A stretch of 15,721 nucleotides of DNA from an uncultured Lachnospiraceae bacterium (GTDB taxonomy: Bacteria; Bacillota; Clostridia; Lachnospirales; Lachnospiraceae), in NCBI GenBank assembly GCA_910579645.1, contig CAJTVK010000026.1, positions 1 to 15,721 of the forward strand, read 5' to 3'. Under the pieces are notes generated by a model, which was not told the origin of the DNA, did not search any database, and saw only the letters and a list, made by a program, of their open reading frames with translations. Made by a program: the position numbers and the translations under genes. Shown in pieces: positions 1 through 6,217 of this stretch (within the stretch, counting starts at the first letter, position 1; every line of letters begins with the position of its first letter).

Positions 1-3
1 CGT

Positions 4-116
4 CATGGAAAAGTCCGTTCACAGAACATGGAAAAGCTAAAGTGCAGCTTTCCCACATTCTGCAAACAGACTTTCCCACAACTCCATAAGACAGCAAGTT
101 ATGCACATTACGCACA
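4..116. repeat. Short-repeat cluster with DnaA-box-like 9-mers
   Basis: The sequence shows CATGGAAAAG twice (4-13, 27-36), CTTTCCCACA twice (48-57, 71-80), and the head-to-tail 9-mers TTATGCACA (99-107) and TTACGCACA (108-116). Both 10-mer pairs are 23 bases apart. The second motif, read on the other strand (TGTGGGAAAG), matches the first at 7 of 10 positions, so the block looks like two direct and two inverted units. TTATGCACA fits the general DnaA-box pattern TTWTNCACA. TTACGCACA and TTTCCCACA each miss it by one base. An AT-rich stretch follows at about 145-200. This could be part of an origin, an iteron-like array or a conjugative-element regulatory region. It runs off the window edge and its function is not established. 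Confidence 0.4.
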
Positions 117-170
117 GTGCCGACTACTACGGAATCCCTCTCATACATATATCTCTTTTTGTATTTTTAT

Positions 171-199
171 TTTATAAAATGTATGAAATATATTATACT
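171..199 (+). promoter_or_regulatory. Probable promoter of the XRE regulator operon
   Basis: A -10 element TATACT lies at 194-199, with a weak -35 element TTTATA at 171-176 and a 17-base spacer. ATGTATGA at 179-186 lies between them and has an inverted copy TCATACAT at 141-148. The longer word ATGTATGAAATA (179-190) recurs at 824-835, just upstream of the next promoter. This pattern would suit an operator for the regulator encoded directly downstream, but that is inference. Confidence 0.45.
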
Positions 200-248
200 T
201 ATAGCTGCGTGAGAAAAGAAAATAAAAACAGTGAAAGGCGGTGAACCA

Positions 249-473
249 GTGGCGAACAAGAGCAAATACCAGTTTGACAGCAAAATTCATATTTACCGAG
301 CTGCAAAAAGAATGACACAGCAAGAGCTTGCCGATCTGGTGGGTGTTTCAAGACAAACGATTATGCAGCTTGAACGAAATCGTTATAATCCCTCCATGTT
401 ACTTGCATATAGCATAGCAAAAGTATTTGGTGTTTCGATTGAAGAATTATTTGATTTTGAGGAGGTACTCTAA
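249..473 (+). CDS. Small XRE-family helix-turn-helix regulator
   Basis: A 74-residue protein that is almost entirely one Cro/C1-type DNA-binding domain. The helix-turn-helix lies at about residues 23-44 (TQQELADLVGVSRQT...LERN), followed by the usual helices ending in GVSIEELF. Proteins of this size and shape (YozG-like) normally bind as dimers to operators near their own genes. I chose the GTG start at 249 because AAAGGCGGTG at 234-243 gives a ribosome binding site about 6 bases upstream. A GTG at 231 in the same frame has no clear site. The stop overlaps the start of the next gene by one base, so regulator and membrane protein are translationally coupled. Regulator plus small membrane protein pairs are common in Clostridia, where the membrane protein may modulate the regulator. 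The family call is secure; the target is unknown. Confidence 0.88.
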   Translation: MANKSKYQFDSKIHIYRAAKRMTQQELADLVGVSRQTIMQLERNRYNPSMLLAYSIAKVFGVSIEELFDFEEVL

Positions 474-811
474 TGAATCCATTTCAGGAATTTATTTGGA
501 ACTTTTTTAACGAAAAAGAGACTTTAGTCGTTGGAGCATGGGCAGGTCTCCCACTTACAATCATTTTTATTGTTATACTTGTTCAGAGAAGAAATCGAGA
601 TGAGCGGGGCTGGAAAATCATAGGAAAGTCCAGCGTTATTTCATTTACATATTTTTTGATTATAGCAAACGTGATAGCCAAAACTGTTGGTTCCCAAACG
701 GTTCCATCTGAATTGAACTATTTATTTTATTCAAATACCATTCAATGGCTTTACGATACTATGATATTGATTGAGATTATTGCAATTCAAATTATTAAAA
801 GGATTGAATGA
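473..811 (+). CDS. Small integral membrane protein (possibly DUF2178-like)
   Basis: A 112-residue protein with three likely membrane segments at about residues 19-37, 51-70 and 90-107. A short basic and acidic loop between the first two (RRNRDERGWKIIGK) resembles the DER...GK loop of small DUF2178-type membrane proteins found next to XRE regulators; that family link is from memory and tentative. The start codon overlaps the regulator's stop (TAATG), with GGAGGT at 461-466 as a good ribosome binding site. The coupling points to a joint function with the regulator, for example membrane sequestration or sensing, but no substrate or enzymatic motif is visible. Codon use is AT-rich like its neighbours and unlike the carbohydrate locus to the right. 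Confidence 0.7.
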   Translation: MNPFQEFIWNFFNEKETLVVGAWAGLPLTIIFIVILVQRRNRDERGWKIIGKSSVISFTYFLIIANVIAKTVGSQTVPSELNYLFYSNTIQWLYDTMILIEIIAIQIIKRIE

Positions 812-836
812 TTTGCAAAATTTATGTATGAAATAA

Positions 837-865
837 TTGACATTTTGAACAAAATATATTATAGT
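837..865 (+). promoter_or_regulatory. Near-consensus sigma-A promoter
   Basis: A perfect -35 TTGACA at 837-842, a 17-base spacer and a -10 TATAGT at 860-865 (5 of 6). Transcription would begin at about 872, giving a very short leader to the start at 897. ATGTATGAAATA (824-835) lies immediately upstream of the -35 and repeats the word in the promoter region of the XRE gene at 179-190, so the two promoters may share a regulator. Confidence 0.8.
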
Positions 866-896
866 AAAATACATCATTTTGAAAGGAGTGCTGAAC

Positions 897-1085
897 ATGG
901 CAAAGGAAAGATTTGTGGAAACCTATTCGCAAGGAGTGAGCAATATTCGAAAGATTATTGTTGACACACAAACAGGAGTTAATTATTTGCTAATCTCGTC
1001 TAATATGACAAGTGGGTGTGGAGTAGCTGTATTGGTTGATAAAGACGGAAAACCGATTATTACAGATATAGATTCCAAAAACTGA
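897..1085 (+). CDS. Small DUF6440-like protein
   Basis: A 62-residue protein. The segment IIVDTQTGVNYLLISS followed by VLVDKDGKPII resembles the small DUF6440 family (ERF..., IIVDKETGVNYL, LLDKDGKP), a set of uncharacterised beta-rich proteins found often on mobile elements and in accessory regions of Clostridia. The family name is recalled, not searched. I chose ATG at 897 because AAAGGAGTG at 882-890 sits about 6 bases upstream; a TTG at 879 in frame would overlap that site. It has its own strong promoter and is followed by a hairpin terminator, so it is a single-gene transcript. It has no membrane segment or signal peptide. Function is unknown. Confidence 0.72.
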   Translation: MAKERFVETYSQGVSNIRKIIVDTQTGVNYLLISSNMTSGCGVAVLVDKDGKPIITDIDSKN

Positions 1086-1125
1086 CATAACCATAAGTCC
1101 AATTAGCAAAGGTTAATCAAAGGAG

Positions 1126-1154
1126 GGCAACAGTTTACAAAGCTGTTGCCTTTT
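1126..1154 (+). terminator. Rho-independent terminator after the DUF6440-like gene
   Basis: GGCAACAG (1126-1133) pairs perfectly with CTGTTGCC (1143-1150) across a 9-base loop and is followed by TTTT. The T-run is short, so termination may be partial. Confidence 0.6.
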
Positions 1155-1258
1155 GCTTGAAAACAACTGTAAACCATGCACCACCCCATGTGGGAGAAAA
1201 GGGGAATCATTTATGCCTTGTACAGAAGCATACAAAGAACATATCATGTATACGTTCG

Positions 1259-1860
1259 GTAGTGTAAAATAAATTGTGTCTTTGGAAAAAAATACCTCTT
1301 TTTTGGTAAGAATCAAGATATGACAGTTCTTATCGAAAAGGAGGTTTTTTATGCCAGCAACAAAACAGCAGATACGACAGATTATTGCAGATAACAGCTT
1401 AAACAGCGTGGCTGATGTCTACAGCCTTCTGAGGGACAGTTTCAAGGATATCCTTCAGGAACTTATGGAGGCGGAACTGGATGCTTCCCTTGGTTATGAA
1501 AAGAACCAGAAAGGCGATGTCCCCACATCCAATAAAAGAAACGGACACTCGCCTAAAACAGTAAAGAGTCAGTATGGGGAATTCCGGATCGATGTCCCAA
1601 GGGATCGGGAAGGGGAATTCGAGCCAAAGCTCATCCCCAAATACCAAAGGGACATCTCCGGTATTGAAGAAAAAGTAATCTCCCTCTATGCAAGGGGTAT
1701 GAGTACAAGGGATATCCATGACCAGATACAGGAACTTTACGGGATGGAGCTGTCCGCTGAGATGGTCAGCAAGATCACAGACAGGATACTTCCGGAGATA
1801 AAAGAGTGGCAGTCGCGACCTCTGAACCCCGTCTATCCTTTTGTATTTATGGACTGCATA
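1259..1860 (+). mobile_element. Truncated IS256-family insertion sequence (left half only)
   Basis: The left end probably starts at about 1259 with GGTAGTGTAAAATAAATTG, a sequence typical of the terminal inverted repeats of clostridial IS256-family elements (recalled, not searched). It is followed by a short leader and the transposase gene at 1351. No matching inverted copy appears to the right, and the transposase loses similarity at about 1860, so the right half of the element is missing and this copy should be immobile on its own. The exact left boundary could shift by a few bases; no target duplication can be defined because the right end is absent. Confidence 0.7.
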
Positions 1861-1962
1861 GCAGGCCCATGTCACAAAGCGGGATACCCGGCCAGCTCAC
1901 TGGCCCGCTGGCGGCGGTGGCGTTACCTCCTTTTTGTTAATGTTGCACTAATTTTGTGCTGA
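1351..1962 (+). pseudogene. Truncated IS256-family (mutator-type) transposase
   Basis: The first ~170 residues match the N-terminal part of IS256/MULE-type transposases: LMEAELDASLGYEKN, the RNGHSPKTVKSQYGEFRIDVPRDREGEFEP region, ISLYARGMSTRDI and the first catalytic block ending PFVFMDCI. In intact relatives this block continues HYKVRE and the protein runs to roughly 400 residues; the first catalytic Asp of the DDE triad is the D of FMD. From about 1861 the frame enters unrelated sequence and adds a spurious tail of about 33 residues before the stop at 1960-1962. AAAGGAGG at 1337-1344 is a strong ribosome binding site for ATG 1351. Lacking the second Asp and the Glu, the product cannot be an active transposase, though its N-terminal DNA-binding half could still be made. 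Confidence 0.88.
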
Positions 1963-2001
1963 AAGTTTGTTACTGTTTTTTCGCCTCCCTCCCGGCTATC
2001 C
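1861..2001. other. Unassigned segment at a mosaic junction; possible end of another mobile element
   Basis: The segment starts exactly where transposase similarity stops. It holds a tight hairpin, GGCCAG (1890-1895), CTCA, CTGGCC (1900-1905), and further right an inverted GCAC...GTGC around TAATTTT near 1945-1960. It contains no credible gene. The abrupt junction and hairpins suggest the non-coding end of a second insertion sequence, perhaps IS21-like, but this is a guess from general appearance. GC content is higher than in the DNA to the left. Confidence 0.3.
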
Positions 2002-2047
2002 ACGCAAAAAGGCCGCCCGTTTTTTCATGCCGGACGGCCTTTTGCGT
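2002..2047. terminator. Strong hairpin, probably a bidirectional terminator
   Basis: ACGCAAAAAGGCCG (2002-2015) pairs with CGGCCTTTTGCGT (2035-2047) apart from one bulged A. The stem extends inward through CCG/CGG with a mismatch, and a T-rich loop closes it. A-rich and T-rich flanks on the two arms would serve transcription from either side. The gene it originally served is no longer recognisable. Confidence 0.65.
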
Positions 2048-2101
2048 AATGTGATAGCTCAAATATATTTTTTTGTGGTTTCAGGCTCCGAAAAGCCTTG
2101 A

Positions 2102-2668
2102 TATTACAGTATTCCTATTAAAACTCAATCATATGATGCCGGAAAAAAAGAAGCATTTATCCCGAATAAGGAAATTATTGAAGAATTTAAAAATGTCATG
2201 AGTGTGGGCGGCTGGCAGCCGGTGACGGAGGTACTGAGGGCATCGGAAAAACTGTTGGAAGATACGCTTTCAGGCAATGCGGAGAGTGTGGCCAGGGGGC
2301 TTGACAAAGCTCATGCGGAGGTAGCATCCGTGCTGACCTACCATGACGAAAATTCCCTGGCCTGTGCCATCGGCCTTGCATATTACAGTGCAAGGAAGGA
2401 TTACAGGCTCATCGGGGAAATGCCCGCAGGGCGCGGTTTTGCAGATATTGTCTTTCTGCCGCTGCCGCACAGCGGAAGGCCGGCTTTGGTGGTGGAACTG
2501 AAATACAGCCGGTCTGCCGATACGGCACTGCGGCAGATAAAAGAAAGGAATTATTTACAGGCATTGGAGGGGTTTTGCGGCAGCATTCTTCTTGTAGGCA
2601 TAAATTATGATAAAGACAATAGAAACAAGCCCCATGACTGTGTGATAGAGAGTGTGGAAAAACGGTAA
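2102..2668 (+). pseudogene. C-terminal fragment of a PD-(D/E)XK nuclease-fold (DUF1703 / AAA-ATPase-like) protein
   Basis: The open frame runs from a stop at 2099-2101 and has no start codon until ATG 2198. The residues before that ATG (AFIPNKEIIEEFKNV) already match the family, where the IPN(K/E)E(I/V) segment links an N-terminal AAA-like ATPase domain to the C-terminal nuclease fold. The rest fits the PD-(D/E)XK domain: counting from ATG 2198, GEMPAGRGFAD with Asp83, then VVELK with Glu100 and Lys102, and a C-terminal ILLVGINYD strand. Intact members have about 500-600 residues, so the ATPase half is missing. The break lies next to mobile-element debris, which probably caused the loss. A shortened protein of 156 residues from ATG 2198 is possible, but I see no good ribosome binding site. 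Intact members are common in multiple copies in gut Clostridia and Bacteroidetes, with unproven roles. Confidence 0.8.
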
Positions 2669-2681
2669 TGGAAAACTTGTT

Positions 2682-2721
2682 AAAAAAATGCACCTTGAAC
2701 TTAAAAAGGTGTATTTTTTTT
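2682..2721. terminator. Rho-independent terminator
   Basis: TGCACCTT (2689-2696) pairs with AAGGTGTA (2706-2713), including one G-T pair, with a 9-base loop. It is preceded by seven A and followed by a T-run, so it can act in both directions. It insulates the carbohydrate locus from the left-hand debris. Confidence 0.8.
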
Positions 2722-2784
2722 ATGAAGAGAAATTGATATAGTACAATCAGATAAGGAACTGCAGAGCATTTTCAAACAAGTTCC
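2714..2784 (+). promoter_or_regulatory. Likely promoter/operator region of the carbohydrate locus
   Basis: Two overlapping -10-like hexamers are present, TATAGT (2737-2742) and TACAAT (2742-2747), but no good -35 at the right distance, as is common for activator-dependent promoters. GGAACT (2755-2760) and its inverted copy AGTTCC (2779-2784) lie just downstream and could be an operator or the stem of a leader hairpin. The AraC-type regulator encoded at 8243 is the obvious candidate activator. I could not find a convincing CcpA cre site. Confidence 0.4.
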
Positions 2785-2836
2785 AGTACGGAAGGCCGAC
2801 CGGAAAATATTGAGATTACATAATGGAGGTAGAAGT

Positions 2837-4213
2837 ATGAAAAAGAGAGTATTGGCGGCATTGCTGGCATCTGCCCTGGCGGCAGGAACCCTTGCGGGCT
2901 GCGGAAATTCGGATAGCGCCCCGGCAGATGCCGGTGCGGGAACGGCACAGGAGGATACGGGCAAAGCAGAGGATGCAGGTGCGGAAAGCAATTCCGGCGG
3001 CAAGGCTTCGGAGGAAGAATCTGCGGAAAGCACAGGGACGGAAAGCGACGGCGCACAGGCGGCAGATGCCGTTGTTACGGAGCCTACCAGCCTGACGTTT
3101 ATTTTTGCCGACGGCGACGAAGGCGCGAAAGCTTCCATGAACGAAATCGTGAATAAGTTTAATGAGACATATCCGGACATAACGGTTACCATAGAACCCG
3201 GAAACGGCGGGGCTTACAGCGAATTTATCAAGACGAAGGACAGCGTGGGGGAGTTCCCCGATATTATGGAGATGCGGGATACGGCGATGTATGTGCGTGC
3301 CGGCAAGCTGGAGCCGTTGGCGGACGATATTGTATCGCTGTTCCGGACGGCCATAGCATTTGACGGGAAAGTATATACGGCTCCGTTGGGAGGCGAAAAT
3401 ACCAACGGCATTATTTACAATAAAACTTATTTTGACGAGAACGGATGGACGGAACCTGCCACTTATGACGAGTTCATCGAACTCTGCCAGAAGATTAAGG
3501 ATAAAGGGGACATGGCTCCGCTTGTAGTGGGCGGACAGGATATCTGGCATATGGGATTCTGGTTCCATAAGGCATATAACGACCAGGTGCTGAGCAAGGA
3601 TGGAGATTTCATTAAGCATTGCTATGACGGTTCCAAGGATTTCGGGGATGAAACCTTCAAAGCTACTTTTGAGGAACTTAAGACAATTATGCAGTATGCG
3701 CAGGACGGCTGGGCATCCACGCCGGACGCACAGATTACCACATTCCTTGTGAATGACATGGCAGCCATGATGTATTCCGGGACGCATATGTTCTCTCAGA
3801 TTTCCCAGGCGGATCCGGATTTTGAAATGGGATGGTTTGCAATTCCCAGCCCGGACGGAAAAACCAGGCTGGTGGGAGGCGGCGGTGTAGGCGGCCTGGC
3901 AATTTCGGCGGAATCCGCAAAGGATGCCAATAAGAAAGCGGCGGCAGAGGCATTCATTAAATTCTTCTATGCGCCGGAAAATTACAAAATTTACTGTGAG
4001 ACACTGAGTGCCATCCCGTCAACGGTTGACAGCCCGGAACTGAATGTGCCGGATGTATTCCAGGAAGTGATTGACGCAAACGGAACGGCAGACGATTTGG
4101 CTCCGATGTGGAACGGAAGGGTAGAGGAGAATGAACTTCCGCCCGATTTCAGGAACTTTACTTACAAGACTCTGATTGAAGTGCTCCAGGGGACAAGGGG
4201 ATTCTGCCTGTGA
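2837..4213 (+). CDS. Lipoprotein oligosaccharide-binding protein of an ABC importer, 3' end apparently frameshifted
   Basis: An extracellular family-1 solute-binding protein that captures sugars for the two permeases downstream. The start ATG 2837 has TGGAGGT at 2824-2830. Residues 1-22 are a lipoprotein signal with lipobox LAGC and Cys22 as the lipid anchor. An Ala/Glu/Ser-rich linker follows to about residue 70, then the binding fold begins (TSLTFIFADGDEGAKASMNEIVNKF). Further typical blocks are GGAYSEFIKTKDSVGEFPDI, NGIIYNKTYFDENGW and GVGGLAISAESA. As read, the protein ends GTRGFCL at 458 residues. Dropping one G from the run at 4197-4200 continues the frame as TRDSACEELNKTWQVSIQSF and on to a stop at 4281-4283, giving 481 residues with a normal-looking C-terminal helix. 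So either the gene carries a one-base insertion or the base is a sequence error. Substrate unknown; the linked hydrolases suggest xylo- or arabino-oligosaccharides carrying unsaturated uronic acids. Confidence 0.85.
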   Translation: MKKRVLAALLASALAAGTLAGCGNSDSAPADAGAGTAQEDTGKAEDAGAESNSGGKASEEESAESTGTESDGAQAADAVVTEPTSLTFIFADGDEGAKASMNEIVNKFNETYPDITVTIEPGNGGAYSEFIKTKDSVGEFPDIMEMRDTAMYVRAGKLEPLADDIVSLFRTAIAFDGKVYTAPLGGENTNGIIYNKTYFDENGWTEPATYDEFIELCQKIKDKGDMAPLVVGGQDIWHMGFWFHKAYNDQVLSKDGDFIKHCYDGSKDFGDETFKATFEELKTIMQYAQDGWASTPDAQITTFLVNDMAAMMYSGTHMFSQISQADPDFEMGWFAIPSPDGKTRLVGGGGVGGLAISAESAKDANKKAAAEAFIKFFYAPENYKIYCETLSAIPSTVDSPELNVPDVFQEVIDANGTADDLAPMWNGRVEENELPPDFRNFTYKTLIEVLQGTRGFCL

Positions 4214-4320
4214 GGAACTGAACAAGACCTGGCAGGTCAGCATACAAAGCTTTAATCCCGTGACGGGAGTGGGGATTGAATAATCAGATACCCTGCTGCA
4301 AAGGGAACCAGTTCCGTAGA

Positions 4321-4352
4321 AGCCCGGGCCGGAGAGCCGGCTCCGGGCTTTT
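4321..4352 (+). terminator. Intercistronic hairpin, probable partial terminator or mRNA stabiliser
   Basis: AGCCCGG (4321-4327) plus GCCGG (4328-4332) pair with CCGGC (4337-4341) and CCGGGCT (4343-4349), with an AGAG loop and one bulged T, followed by TTTT. A GC-rich hairpin between a binding-protein gene and its permease genes is a usual device for making far more binding protein than permease. Confidence 0.7.
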
Positions 4353-4378
4353 ACGACAAGAAAGAAAAGGAGCCTATA

Positions 4379-5263
4379 ATGAATAAAAAAAGAAAAATAG
4401 ATAAGACGGCATTGGCTTTCATTGCACCGGCCTTTATTTTTTTTACCCTTTTTATCATTGTCCCGACCATATCCAGTGTTTATTATAGCTTTACCTCTTG
4501 GGACGGGATAAGCCCGACGGTGAAGTTTGTGGGCTTGGCCAATTATAAGGAAATATTTACCAGTGCCCGTTTTGGGAATGCTTTGAAGAACACGGTAATC
4601 CTGACGGTTTTTATTTCCGTTTTTGAGAATTCCATAGCGTTGGGACTTGCGCTGTTGGTGGACAATGTAAAGTGGGGAAAGAATTTTTTCAGAAGCGGTT
4701 TTTACATTCCGGTACTGATCAGCGGCATTGTGTCCGGCTTTATCTGGAAAATCATGTATAATTATAATTTCGGCACATTCAACGCCTTATTAAGCAAGCT
4801 GGGGCTGGATGCCTGGAAGCAGGATTGGCTGGGGAACAGTGCGCTGACGCTGCTGATGATCGGCATTGTGCTGATTTGGAAAGGGGCGGGATATTATATG
4901 ATTATTTATCTGGCATCCCTGCAGAGCGTGTCGCAGGATCTGATAGAAGCGGCCCAGATTGACGGGGCAAGCCCTTGGCAAAGATTCCGCTCCATTACCA
5001 TGCCGCTGATATCCGGGGCTTTTACCATTAATTTTACTTTATCCCTCATCAATGGGCTGAAAGTCTTCGATCAGATCAATGTGATGACGGACGGCGGGCC
5101 GGGATTCACTTCGGAGACTTTGGTTTATCTGCTTTATAAAGTCGGGTTTAACGAAGGCAGGCAGGGCTTCGGCACGGCGGTAGGAATTATGCTGATCTTC
5201 ATCATCATTGTATTGAATACTATCCAGCAGAAGTTTTTAAGGAGCAGGGAGGTGCAGATGTAA
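4379..5263 (+). CDS. Carbohydrate ABC transporter permease, MalF/UgpA type
   Basis: A 294-residue inner-membrane subunit forming half of the sugar-import channel. About six membrane segments are visible, at roughly residues 11-34, 70-95, 105-127, 155-177, 208-228 and 258-280. The cytoplasmic coupling loop has the EAA motif, EAAQIDGASPWQRFRSITMP, starting at Glu190, where the ATPase docks. The IAPAFIFFTLFIIVPTISSVYYSF start and the NVMTDGGPG segment are hallmarks of the MalF/UgpA branch. Ribosome binding site AAAAGGAG at 4365-4372. The stop shares one base with the next start (TAATG), so the two permeases are made in equal amounts and should form a heterodimer. Confidence 0.93.
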   Translation: MNKKRKIDKTALAFIAPAFIFFTLFIIVPTISSVYYSFTSWDGISPTVKFVGLANYKEIFTSARFGNALKNTVILTVFISVFENSIALGLALLVDNVKWGKNFFRSGFYIPVLISGIVSGFIWKIMYNYNFGTFNALLSKLGLDAWKQDWLGNSALTLLMIGIVLIWKGAGYYMIIYLASLQSVSQDLIEAAQIDGASPWQRFRSITMPLISGAFTINFTLSLINGLKVFDQINVMTDGGPGFTSETLVYLLYKVGFNEGRQGFGTAVGIMLIFIIIVLNTIQQKFLRSREVQM

Positions 5264-6102
5264 TGGAGAAAAGAAAGAAGAAAATAAAAGTAAGCGAGAT
5301 GGTATTGTTTGCCGCCGCAATTCTGCTGTTCTTCCTGTTCGTTTATCCGGTGCTGTTTGCGCTGATGTCCGCTTTCAAGAGCAACGGCGATATTCTGAAG
5401 AATCCGATAGGATTCCCGAACAGCCTGTATGTGCAGAACTTTAAAGATTTGTTCGAACAGTCGGACTTCACAACCGCCATAATTCACTCCATATTCCTGA
5501 CGGTGGTATCGGAAGTGCTGATTGTCTGCATCGTTCCTATGGCCGCGTTCGGCATTGAGCGGAGGAAAAGCAAGGCGACCTCTTTTGTATATACCTATTT
5601 CCTGGCGGGTATGATGATACCTTTCCACCTGTATATGTTTCCTCTGTTTAAGGAAATGAAAGTGTTCCGTCTGTTCGGAAATATGGCGGGGCCGATTGTC
5701 TGCTACATTGCGGGTTCCATCGCGTTCGGCACTTTGCTTTACTGCAGCTTTCTGAAAGGGATTCCGCTGGAGATCGAAGAAGCGGCCATGATTGACGGCT
5801 GCACGCCCTTTCAGACCTTCTGGAAAGTGACTTTTCCGCTGCTGGGTCCCTGCACAGGTTCCATGGTCATTCTCAACGGGCTGGGAATCTGGAACGATTA
5901 CCTGATGCCCTACTTGGTTCTCCCCAGCGGGAAGGCGAAAACCATAACCGTTGAAATTGCCGGGTTTGTCGGGCAGTATACGGCAAGATGGGACATTGTG
6001 TTTGCCGGAACCGTAATCTCCATCGTCCCTGCATTGGCCATCTTCTGCATGTTCCAGAAGTATTTCGTGAAAGGAATCACGGCCGGGGCGGCGAAAGGCT
6101 GA
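5263..6102 (+). CDS. Carbohydrate ABC transporter permease, MalG/UgpE type
   Basis: A 279-residue partner of the preceding permease. The EAA coupling motif EEAAMIDGCTPFQTFWKVTFP begins at about residue 172, and WNDYLMPYLVL at 210-220 is typical of the MalG branch. Membrane segments are visible at about 12-35, 68-94, 107-129, 137-160, 193-215 and 240-265. GGAGGTG at 5248-5254 precedes the start, which overlaps the upstream stop by one base. No ATP-binding subunit follows, so the complex must borrow an ATPase encoded elsewhere, as MsmX/MsmK-dependent importers do. A short weak hairpin with a T-run (about 6105-6125) follows the gene and could end part of the transcripts. Confidence 0.93.
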   Translation: MEKRKKKIKVSEMVLFAAAILLFFLFVYPVLFALMSAFKSNGDILKNPIGFPNSLYVQNFKDLFEQSDFTTAIIHSIFLTVVSEVLIVCIVPMAAFGIERRKSKATSFVYTYFLAGMMIPFHLYMFPLFKEMKVFRLFGNMAGPIVCYIAGSIAFGTLLYCSFLKGIPLEIEEAAMIDGCTPFQTFWKVTFPLLGPCTGSMVILNGLGIWNDYLMPYLVLPSGKAKTITVEIAGFVGQYTARWDIVFAGTVISIVPALAIFCMFQKYFVKGITAGAAKG

Positions 6103-6116
6103 CGGTCGGCTGCCGA

Positions 6117-6163
6117 TTGCTTTTTCAAGGATTATTTGCTATGCTGTAACAGTCCGAGCATAG
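6117..6163 (+). promoter_or_regulatory. Possible promoter with overlapping inverted-repeat operator before the two-component genes
   Basis: A weak -35 TTGCTT (6117-6122), a 17-base spacer and -10 TATGCT (6140-6145) lie 73 bases ahead of the kinase gene. The -10 sits inside the left arm of a perfect inverted repeat, CTATGCT (6139-6145) and AGCATAG (6157-6163), with an 11-base gap. No T-run follows the repeat, so it is not a terminator. A repressor binding there would block the promoter. The promoter match is modest. Confidence 0.38.
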
Positions 6164-6217
6164 GAAAAGCCGGGCAGCGGTTTAACTGAATGACATTGCC
6201 CGTAAGGGAGGGAAAAT

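Noticed and set aside
2722..2836. CcpA cre site in front of the binding-protein gene
   Set aside because: No stretch keeps the required central CG and flanking bases.
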